The position numbers and the translations under genes were made by a program. Shown here piece after piece: positions 34,301-45,100 of a DNA stretch of 64,000 bases; the stretch's first letter is position 1, and each line of letters opens with the position of its first letter. Under the pieces are notes generated by a model, which worked only from the letters and a program-made list of their open reading frames with translations, did not search any database and was not told the origin of the DNA. Origin of the DNA: Meandrina meandrites (Eukaryota > Cnidaria > Anthozoa > Scleractinia > Meandrinidae); assembly GCA_963693305.1 (NCBI GenBank), contig OY855904.1, forward strand, positions 16,391,496 to 16,455,495, read 5' to 3'.

Positions 34301-37300
34301 GGGAGCATGTCCCCAGAGCCCCCTCAGTGGTTCACACCCCAGTAATCGCAGATCTTGCCCTGTCTATGCCAAAAGTTTGGCTTGGCTCTGCCCAAATGAA
34401 TAGCTTTCTAGGAAAATAAGCCCTCTAAGTATATACCACACAAGTGAATAGTGCTGATTGGTTAATTCAGAGGCGATTAGCATAGTACTATTCACCTCCA
34501 AACAGTCAACAAGAAACAAAATGGCTTCGTGTGTGGCTTTTGGTACCGAAAGTAATGTTATGGTCTGCCATTATTTAGCTTGTGTGATATATACTTAGTC
34601 TAACACAATTATTTACTTCAGTGTCTGCAAAAGCAGTGGATATTTACCTCGAGGCTTTGTGGCTCAGTAAATGTCCACCACTATTCACCTCCACTTTGGT
34701 GAATAATTGTTAATTATGTATTGTTAACTGTGGCCTTGCTTTCATGTCACAGGCTATGTGTTGAGTTCTATTGAGGGCAGAGTAGCTGTGGAATATTTTG
34801 ACCCAAGCCCAGAAGTGCAGAAAAGGAAATACGCCTTCAAATGTCACCGTATCAAGGAAGAAGGAATGGAGAACATCTATCCTGTCAATGCAATATCATT
34901 CCATAATGTGTGAGTGAAAGCATTTTTCACTTTATAGCTGTCTGTTCAAATTCCAGGAACTGGTACTGCCCCAGTTACTACCGATCCCAACTTGGCAAAG
35001 AGATTTAGCCCAGCTTATGCACTGTAGGCCATTTTGTACCTCAGCTGTGGTACAAATTAATGTGAAAACTTCCTCCAAGGGTCACTGAGTTACAAGTATT
35101 TCACTAACTGACTTCATTGGAGTATCCTAATTACATGCAACTAAGAGTTTACCCCTTTGACTAATACCTGATTCACACCAACAAAACATGTTTAGTTAAA
35201 CCAGGTTTAAGAAAATGAAAATCAGCAACAGACAACTGATGAACTAAATTCTACACGGGGTTCAAGTATGCTCTAACTTGTGCTTTCATTGTGCTAACTT
35301 TGAATTCGATAAACATCAGTCAGCAACTTCCATGAAGAAAACAATTTTAAACCGTGTTTAACTAAACAACATTTAAACATGTTTAAGGAGGCTTACTACA
35401 GTTTTGAAGGGGTAAATGAACCCAGCTTTTAACTTTTTAATAAAATGCCCAGAAAGGTTTTAACTTTCACTTATTATTGTTTGTAGCATCCTACAACCAA
35501 TAGATGTGATATTTGAGCAATATAGATGCTAATAAGCAGCCAAAATGAATATCCGAGTGCTTAAGAGGAGACTGGACACTAGTAGCTTCAATGGCGTTTT
35601 TCTCAAAATCTGCCCGTACGACCCCACCTCAAAAATTCAGAAAATAGAAATTGAATCAGATAAAACATTCATGCAAAATAAATTAAAAATCTGTAAGACA
35701 GTTTTTTTGCAAAATAGGAAAATGTGGTTTTTTGCCTATTTTAAAAATAGCTCCAAATCTGTCTTACAGATTTTTTTTAGATTTTGACAGTTGACGCGAT
35801 TCACCCCAAAAAGTTAATTGTGAAAATTTCATTATGGGTCATACGGTAGGTTTTTGAGATATTTTGAGCCGAAGTCAGGTTTTTACAACCTCCGACAAGA
35901 ATCGAATTGCGCATGCCCTTTTATTTGAGCGCGCGCTCGTATGACGCCACACGTTATCAGCGATGAAAAAAGCGGATTAGAACTCCTCTGTCGGTTGTTT
36001 ATCAACCTATCTGTAGTATTGTCTTCATCCTATGACATGTCTAAAACCTTCTGAAACTTTCTGAAACTGTTAACGTTCGAAGAAAGGGCTCAAACTTGTT
36101 TTCGTTTTCTTTAGTTTTTCTAAAGTTTTGCGAGCGCGAGCGATATTGACGTCAGGCAGCCGAATCGTAGCGCGCGCTCTTGCCTCGTAAAAACTGTAGT
36201 AAGCCACCTTAAGCTTTGGTGTGAATGGGGTATAAGTGTTGAATTTTGCATGTGCATGATTTTGTATGTTTGGTGCTATCATGCTGACAATATTTCAACA
36301 ATAAGACCAAGAGAAACATTTTTTTACAATGCATCTAGAGTTTATATAATGGCTGGAAAAGGCCTTATTTGTGACTTGTTAAATGCATTTTCTATTGTTG
36401 TCACTGGCCCCACATATATTACAACAGCAACCCATATTGACATTGTCATGTGACTGACCAAGGCGGTTAAAGTTTATAAATATCACAATGTGTTGTACCA
36501 GAAAACATCCATACCCCTTCCACGGAAGGTTTTTTGGTTTAAACCCGACCCCTCTGGAATTTCCGCTCAAGCCCCATAGTTTCCTTTTAAAATGTTGGCC
36601 TTTGAGACCCCCCACCCCCTCGGAATTTCCATTGACCTTCCATGGGGTGGGTATGGATATTTTCTGGAACTGCACAATGCATGTACATGTAGTTTTATCA
36701 ATCTTTTTTAATAATTTTAAATTGGTGATGGATGATTTTTCTTATATGCAATTTAGTGTTTTCCTGTCATTAATTTTAGGCACAACACATTTGCCACTGG
36801 TGGGTCAGATGGTTTTGTAAACATTTGGGATGGCTTCAACAAAAAGCGCCTTTGCCAGGTACAAAATATTTTATAGCACAAGTTCATCTATGCATCCAGC
36901 ACTGAAGTGTCTACATGACATACATCCTTGTCATCTAGCCTATCAGTGCCTAGGTGGTACATAGGGCTTCAGTAATACTTTGGCCAGAGTGAGTGGTTAA
37001 GTATCACTGAAGCCTTATGTGATGCCTAGGCACCGTTAGGATAATGATGATTAAGTATGTCATGCAGACACGTTAGTGCTCAGGGTTTTCAAAACAAGCC
37101 AGCAACTGCCAGAGTTCCACCGGCTACTTGATTATATGTCGCTGGTTACTCTGCGACACCTTGCAACAAACAAGCTAACTTTTCATAGCCACCTACTCTT
37201 CCAGTCACTGATGCCTACTTCAAAACATTTTGAAACCCTTGGTGCTCGATGCCTGATATACAATAGAAGTTAGTAAAATTTATTTTAAGCAATTTATAAG

Positions 37301-37998
37301 TAAGAAATTTATGTGCTGACTGTACATGTCTGCAATATCAAGATTTGTACACGTATGTTAGGCAAGGATGAAATGGAATAATATTCTCACAATGTCAACC
37401 CTCCAAGTTTATTTTTTTCCTTAGTGGCCATTTGACCACCGACTGCTCAAGTTTGGTCGCCAGTGAAAAATTTTATTCGCTAATTTAAGCTCACGCTTTC
37501 AATACTTCTATTTAATTTTTGTCGCCAGGCTGGCGACTTTGGTTCCAATTTAGTCGCCAGCTCCAAAACTTTAGTCGCCATGGCGACTTAAATGGCCTTA
37601 ACTTGGAGGGTTGAATGTTGCCTGTAAAATGCAGCCAAGCAATTTCTCTGCGCCCTTTGGGTAAATAATTAACAGACTGATGTTGAACTTGGTTAGCTGA
37701 GCTTGAAATTGAATGTTACATTTGTTTCAGTTTCATCGTTACCCCACCAGTATCTCATCACTGAGCTTCAGTAATGACGGCAGCCTGCTGGCCATAGCTG
37801 CATCATACATGTATGAAGAGGACGAGAAGGAGTAAGTATAGACAGTATATTATTGCATAATTATTGGAAACCCTTCTGCCAAATCAAACACTGATTATTA
37901 CAAACCTGACATAATTTTTTTTTTTTTACTTTGTCAGACACCCAGCAGATGCAATTTATATTCGCCGGGTTTCAGACGCTGAAACCAAACCCAAATGA
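31391..37998 (+). CDS. BUB3: Mitotic checkpoint protein BUB3 (WD40 repeat), 11 exons
   Basis: Exons: 31391-31504, 31655-31785, 32154-32236, 32723-32814, 33013-33057, 33537-33575, 33903-33978, 34753-34909, 36780-36858, 37731-37831, 37938-37998, giving 325 aa against about 328 in human. The whole chain reads as BUB3: [20 protein letters not shown] at the start, [60 protein letters not shown] and [20 protein letters not shown]. It is a beta-propeller that binds GLEBS motifs of BUB1 and BUBR1 at kinetochores to hold anaphase until chromosomes attach. Start: first ATG, in a GCGGATG-rich context after a CpG-rich upstream region. It is convergent with NUBPL. Introns hold several MITEs. The coding sequence looks intact. 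Confidence 0.97.
33262..33423. repeat. MITE family B, copy 2
   Basis: The ends are TGTTGTGGTTTAAATTTATC and its complement, and pairing runs almost through the centre (AAAATTTTCAAACCAGTTTG and complement). It is the best preserved of the three copies. In a BUB3 intron. Confidence 0.8.
34434..34713. repeat. MITE-like repeat related to 11843-11955
   Basis: GTGAATAGTGCTGATTGG near the left end and CACTATTCACCTCCACTTTG near the right end are partly complementary. The GGTGAATAATTGTTAA end is shared with the copy at 11843. In a BUB3 intron. Confidence 0.5.
35163..36232. mobile_element. MITE interrupted by a second element (nested insertion)
   Basis: The outer ends are partly inverse: CTAATACCTGATTCACACCAA at the left, and the complement of CTTATACCCCATTCACACCAA at the right. 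The outer element also pairs AAAACATGTTTAGTTAAACC with a complementary stretch near 35350. The element at 35387-36208 lies inside it, so the outer one is older. Confidence 0.65.
35387..36208. mobile_element. Non-autonomous DNA transposon with TTAA target duplication
   Basis: The ends are GGAGGCTTACTACAGTTTT and, in reverse complement, GGTGGCTTACTACAGTTTT. They are flanked by TTAA at 35383-35386 and 36209-36212. It is 822 bp with no transposase. TTAA targeting suggests mobilisation by a Kolobok- or piggyBac-type enzyme. In a BUB3 intron. Confidence 0.75.
36499..36666. repeat. MITE-like inverted repeat
   Basis: The ends CCAGAAAACATCCATACCCC and, in reverse complement, CCAGAAAATATCCATACCCA pair, followed by related GGAAGG segments. 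In a BUB3 intron. Confidence 0.65.
36905..37078. repeat. MITE-like inverted repeat
   Basis: TGTCTACATGACATAC at the left is partly complementary to GTATGTCATGCAGACA at the right, with GTGCCTAGG/CCTAGGCAC pairing further in. In a BUB3 intron. Confidence 0.6.
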
Positions 37999-39192
37999 AT
38001 TTGGCTGTGACGAAGGAGTAAGGAAAACATCAGGGCAAAAACCAGCATGTCTACCATTATTAAATGTGACATATTTATTAAAGACACCTTTTATTGCACT
38101 GGTAGGATTCGGATGGTTAAGCTGTGTTAATTAACTACAAAGTTTCGCCTGGATAAACCAGTGACAGTGATAAAAAAAAACACAAGCCAAGATGAAACTG
38201 TTCCATTTTGCCTGTGTTGGGACCTCATCCAAAACAAATACCCAGAGAGAACATTACTGAACAGGCATTTTATGGACATAATAACTTTTGCAGTTACTGT
38301 ATAGTGCAATTTTCTCGTTTCTATAAAAAAATGAAATGTTTTTATCATTAGTGAGTAGTAAAGCCTTTCTTTATTAATAAGCCTTGTAAATAATGAGTTT
38401 TTTCCTCATAATTTTGTTCTTGTCAAAAGTTACAAGTTAATACATAAGATAATATTATAGGGGATCAGATTTCGGAAAGAAATGTTTAAGTACCCAGGGC
38501 CAGTTGCACAAAATTAAAAGAAATGATGCCAATTTGTCACTGTCGAAGTGGAACCTTTTAAAAAAGGACCGAGGTGGCAGCCATTTCACAAACTTCATAT
38601 TCAATCTTCATCTTTAGAAGTCCATCCATGAATGATTATGTCACTCGCTTGTTGTTAGTCATTGCACCAACTAAAGAATACTCTATTTGTGGTTGTGAAA
38701 GTAAACCTACTGATTATGTTTTGCCTCTTGCAGATAGAAAATAAAATTATGCATTTTAATTCTTACTGTCAGTTTCTGTAATTAAAAATGTTATTCTTAT
38801 TACATATTATTCTGATGGTACAGTACTGAGTCTCTTTGACTCCCAAGAGCAGTCATATCTAATTTGTCAATGTCAAAACATTGCTAAAAGCTGACTGGTG
38901 ATGAGAAATTCTCATCACTATAATAAGCTTGAGGATGCAGGGGTTAAACAGCCAACTGTTTTGTGTCGGGGAAAGGTTTTCCCTTTCACTTTGAAAAACA
39001 AACGCTGTTAAGTCTCCATCCTCATCATTCAAGCCACATGTGTGCTCACACCAGAAGTTTGTCAGCTTACTGGTGATCTCATGTTTTCAACTACTCCAAA
39101 GTGTTGTATTTCAATAGTAGCCCACCACTGTGGCTAAGCCAACTGTCAGAGAGAGATCTTCGTCCACTCTGTGAACAAGTAGCTTGTTACCA
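37999..39192. other. Intergenic stretch between convergent BUB3 and NUBPL
   Basis: About 1.2 kb hold the 3' untranslated and downstream regions of both genes. AATAAA-like hexamers occur on both strands, but I cannot choose cleavage sites. No other gene is visible. Confidence 0.6.
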
Positions 39193-42100
39193 TCATCTTG
39201 CACGTTCTTTTACAGGAGATGGGTCACTGTGTGGGGGAAGTTTATCCATGATACGACCGGCAATTTCTTTGTAGGCAGTACTCTGTTTAAAGCAGATAAA
39301 AAAAATCATCAAATGCTTACCTACAGTATGTACAAGGTTTATTATTGAAAACCCAGTGTTATCAGTATAATTTTTCAATGGTAAATTAAATAATCCAGAG
39401 GCCAGCTTCCTTATCATTTTATCTAGTCTGGGCCCAGTTGTTCAAAGAGTGGATAACACTTTCCATCAGGTAAATCTCTCTCCAGTAGATATGTGTTGAT
39501 AAAACAAACTATGCTATCCAGTAGATAGTATTATCCACCCTTTGAACAACAAGGTCCTGGATTTCAGTTCAATTGTCATCTTACTAATTTACCTGGGGAC
39601 TGTCTGGTTGAGAAACCACAATAGGTTTTCCAGAATCTGATGTTTCTCTGATGTCAATATGAAGGGGAATATCACCTAGGAACAAAATGACACATTAGCA
39701 ACAAAGGAAAAGCAAAACTAGTACATTTGATTAGAAATGATTCATTTCAGAATTGTTTGCCTGTTACTGGCCTATTCCAAGATTTTATTTACTAAGGAGA
39801 CTTCGCCCTGTGAAATAGTAACTTAACTTCAGATACTATTACACACTAATTCCATGGTTTTCTTTTGCTTAGTTTTGACTATTATGCCCTAATTGTTAGT
39901 TGTCGTTTCATATGTTAAATAAAATCACTATTACATGACTAAAACAACTGAGAGGGTCAATACCGGTATCTAAAATCAGAGAACTTTAATTATTTTTATT
40001 TGGAATTTCATACATATTAGATAGGGTCAAGTTTCTCCTTTACAATCATCAATATGAGTATTACCAGAAACTCATAAGGAGTTGAAACCTATAACGCGCG
40101 TTCACAGCGTTCGAACATTCAGTTTGCCAAGTACCATATTTGGAAACACAAGGAGCTTGTACGCGAATGATTTACACATGTAATGACACACACAAGAAAA
40201 TTTTTGCTTTGCGGTAAGTCACTTGAATTCCGACCTAAACGCCGTGAATTACTCACAGAAACTAAAGAAATTCACCAAGAGTATCCAAGTGAAGTTCTCC
40301 GGACCATAAAATGACGATGAAACAGGGGAATTTAACCAAATTTAACTCTATTTAACCAAAGTTGTTTAAAAACAAGATTACGCCATTTAGCGCGCGCTGT
40401 GTATTTAATCCAAATATTGCAATTTTGATTGGTTGATTTTTTTCTCGTGGTTTTCCAAATATGGTACTTAATGGAAACGAATGTTCAAACGCTTTGTACA
40501 ATGCGAATCATAGGTAGTTACACGTTTCAACCCTTATGGGTTTCTGGTATTACAGTGCAGCTACCCAAATCAGGCCAGTTGGAAAAAATTGACCAATCAA
40601 AATGTGAATTGAAAACAATGGATGGCTATCTCTTTTTTATCCATTGTTTCCAATTAATGTTTTGATTTGTTAATTTTCTTCCAAGTGGCCCAGTTCAAGT
40701 AGTCACACTAAATCTCTTGTTAACCAAGCTTGCTCACAATGTCAACCATGCTGGAAGAACAACAACCCTCAGTCTCCTTCTCAATATGGGCCTTATGCAA
40801 CTGCCAACACTAAGGGCTAATATAATTGCAGTAAGATCCTTGTGCATTCTGCAACATAATAAGTTTGTACCTAAGAGATCAAGATCCATTTCCTTGGCAA
40901 CATCTCTGGCACCATCTTGTCCAAACAAGTAAGCTTTGTGTTGACACTTGGGGCACACATAGTGACTCATATTCTGGATTAATCCAAACACCTTTGTTAA
41001 AAATCAAAACACAGAAGAAGTAGATGAGTGAATGCTTGTTAAAAATTAACATTTTATTTAATGTTTTGTCTCAGTATTATTGTAACTCACTGGTGTAAAT
41101 ATTGGGTTTCAAATACAGTAAGAATATCCAATTTCTTTTTTACAATAACACTTGAGCCAAGAAGTGTAACAATTTAGCTGGTCTTATTTGCAAAACAGCC
41201 GGCCATCTAATCAGCCACGGCAATAGCAATTTTGCATTTTCTAAATTGTCTTTTATTTCAAATAAGGCCTGCTGCAAAACCTGACGATTACCAAAATGCA
41301 CTTTGTTTGCACAAAAATAACAGCATTATTTATAGAACTAAAAAATTCATGTGAAAGGCTTTTGAGAGAGGACTATGGTCTATTTGCTACGGTGGCCCAT
41401 ATCTGCCACGGCAAAACTTACTTTTCCACGGCAAAACTTACTTTTCCACGGCAAAACTTACTTTTCCACGGCAAAACTTACTTTCTCACGGCAAAACTTA
41501 CTTTTCCACGGCAAAACTTACTTTTCCACGGCAAAACTTACTTTCTCACGACAAAACTTACTTTCTCACGGCAAAACTTACTTTTCCACGGCAAAACTTA
41601 CTTTTCCACGGCAAAACTTACTTTCTCACGGCAAAACTTACTTTTCCACGGCAAAACGTACTTTTTAAACGGCAAAACTGGGACAGGATGTAAACAGAAT
41701 CAAGATGGCGGCAGCTTATAGTGACAACGAAGACGACGGCAACGAAGACGAAGAAGAAATACTCATAAAATACTATTTTTATCGTGGTTATGAATACAAA
41801 GATATCTTAGATTTCTTAGCAACTTACCACAATATCGAAATAAGTGAACGGACGTTACACAGACGACTGAGGATGTATGGATTATCAAGAAGAAATCCTG
41901 AATATGACATTGATGCCATAACTGACGAAGTTCGAAATATGTTAGATGGTCCTGATTGTATTTCCGGCTATAGGCATGTATGGCATAGCCTCCAGTTAAA
42001 TGGACATCAAGTTCCACGACAAGTGGTGGAGCTCTTACTTAGGGAATTGGATCCAGACGGCTGCCAACAGAGAAAAGAACATGAATTAAAAAGACGTCAG

Positions 42101-45100
42101 TATCATAACGCTGGTCCAAATGCCGTCTGGCACGCTGACGGATACGACAAACTTAAACCCTACGGTTTTCCAGTTCATGGCTGTATCGACGGCTGGAGTA
42201 GAAGGCTGTTGTGGCTGGTGGTTACACGATCAAATAACTCACCTGACAACATTGGATCTTACTTTTTGGATGCCGTTAAAACATGCGGTGGGTGTCCACG
42301 TGAACTAGTCACTGATTTGGGTACAGAGAACAAAATCATGGCCTCCATGCAAGCCTTTTTTCGTGACGATGAAAATGCCCACAGATATGTTGCATCACCG
42401 CGAAATCAAAGGATCGAGGGTTACTGGTCCCAGTACCGAAGAAACAGATCCAGTTGGTGGATAAATTTATTTAAGGATCTTGTTGAAACAGGCGAACTTA
42501 ATACAAGTGATGCTTTACAGAAGGATTGCTTATGGTTCTGCTTTGCAGAATTGCTGCAGGAAGACTTGAACGCCGTGAAAGAACACTGGAACACACATCG
42601 CATAAGAAAAAAAATCTAGACACGACACAGTTCCTGGTGTTCCAGATGTATTGTATTATTTGCCGGAAGGAAGAGGTGGGGAGTCAGGTTTGCTACTCTC
42701 TGTAGATGACAATAAAATTAGCTATGTCGAAAATCACTTAATCGAGAAGGAAGAAGGTAATGAACACTTTGAATATTTTCAGTATGTGATGGATTCTCTT
42801 GGCCTTGAAAAGCCTACAAACTGGAGAGAAGCCTTGCAACTGTACCGCAAACTTGTGTCAGTTTCAGTATCAGGTGCATGATCTATTGTAATCCAAGACG
42901 CTGATAACTCATACTGTTATCTTACATTACTTCAACGAAAGTTTTTGTTACTGTAGCTTCCCTCGAAGCTACTCTGGTATGTAAAACTTATATAAAAATA
43001 ATCCACTTAATAATCAACTATAATAAAAATAATCAACAGGTGTTTGTGTTCCACATTTATTCAACATCAATATATATTTATCTCTGAGAAAGACTGAATA
43101 CGTTTATCATTAACTGAAGAAACAGTTCCAGAAGTAGAACAATCCCCTATAACGTTGCTTTCAAACTGAAACAATTACTTTTAACAATGTCAATTGACCC
43201 TTTGGAGCTGGGTGTCACGTTACCTTCCTTATCCTTTTGAAGGTCTTCAACTTAACAAATACTTCGAAAATACTAGAATTACAGAACTGATGGTATGATG
43301 AAATTCTTAAAACATGCACCAAGGTGGCTGCAGTAGCCTCAAACTTTTCAGTCTTCCTGGTACATGCTACAAGTTGTAGCCCGTAACATTGATGTAAGTA
43401 GTTCAGGCGCATGTGAGCACAAGTGAACAGCTGCAAGGGGCCTACAAAATCTAAATAACAACAGAAACGCAACATGATGGTAACAGTTTCATATTACAAA
43501 CAAACGAATAGTAATTATTGTCAGTTTTGTCACACTAACAAAACAATGCCCTTCAATAGTTCATTAATGACATGATTGAGTCTTAAGGACAAAAAAACGC
43601 AACATACTTAAGTCAGCAACGCAATACAACGCAACATACTTAAGTCAGTTCATAATTTCTATAGAGATGCGCAAATATTAAGTGCGGAAAAAAAATTGAA
43701 GCCTGTGGGGTTAATTTGTTCAACCTCAACACTCGTCTGGCTTTAGATGTACCCAAAATATTACTTTTAACTAATACCTCCGTTTGAAAACAAGTGTTGG
43801 TGCACAATCTTTCATATGGAAATCAGTGTCACGTTTATTGCCTCACAAATGAAAATAATTTCAATATGCAAGTTTTGTGCACCAGGACCTGAAAATGGCT
43901 TACGAAATATTATATTTTAGGTCGAAGCTGTCAATATGCAAACATATAATTAAAAGCATTGTAGAATACTACGACAGGAATGTTCATTCCTCTTCCTCAA
44001 TTTGCTTTCTCTTTTGAAGCTTAATTTTCATGGTCATTAAAAATGACCTGATAATAATATTGAGTCAGTACAATACTATCAATACCTAAGGTTTGGCAAA
44101 TGCTTGTCCTTTACAAAAAGCAAGGATAAAGAGCTCTTTGAACTCATCAAAAGAGCTCATGTGTACTACAGGAATGGTTAACTCTTTGCCACATGCTCCT
44201 ATAATAGGAAAACATATTGTGTGGTTGGGGTTGTACTTAAGGCAGTCATGATTAAAATAAACAGTCACCTTAAACTTTTGACTGTCAATTGGCTTGTGTT
44301 TTTGTCCAGTTAACCATCCCATAACTCCTGGAACTGTCAAATCAGGATGGTGAAATGCTTCTGCTCCTTCTGGAATTTCGTTGTCAAGATTGGAATCTTT
44401 ATAATTCCATGCGACTGCTGCAGAGTGACCCACAATACTCTCATCTTCAAACAAATTTAGGCAGTCTTGGAAATGATCCATTACATCTTCCTCAATTTGT
44501 CTTCTCGAAGAGCCAGATGGTGAGTACTGTGGATCCATCAGGGAGAACAAGTAGTTGGCATCAGGTGTCAGCTGCTCCTTTAAGTTTCCACTAACAAACA
44601 GTGGCTGGCATACAGATGGGTGACTCTGTATCAACTCTGCCAATCCATAGGTAGACATTCCCATAAGGAATTCTTTCATGTACAATGACCGGCGATTAAC
44701 AAGGCTCACTTTCAGAGATCTCAAAATTTCGTCAACATGGTATTCGTCTACTACACCAGTGTATCCATGCTCGAAAATTATGTCAGTGTAGTTCTTGCAA
44801 TTTTCTCTGACATCCTTCAGAAGTTGTTGTTCCTTTGCTGTCAGATCAGCATCTTGAATGTTCGTCATGTCAACACTTTTTGATATTGATTCATACACAC
44901 ACTGCTCAAGGAAACATGGGGGAGGTCCTCCTTGGGCCAAAGAGACTGCCACGATTTCACCACATGTGCGGAAGTTGCCATTTTGAACGTGGTAGGTAGA
45001 GTCTGCAGGACTTCCATCTGGGAACATTTCCTTTCCCATGTCAGAAATAACTTCTGCTAAGAATTCTTGTGACATGGCCCCAGTATCAATACCAGCCTCA

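Noticed and set aside
41400..41683. CRISPR-like array
   Set aside because: Units are contiguous 20-bp repeats without distinct spacers, mirrored at the other end of a transposon in an animal genome. They are terminal repeats.
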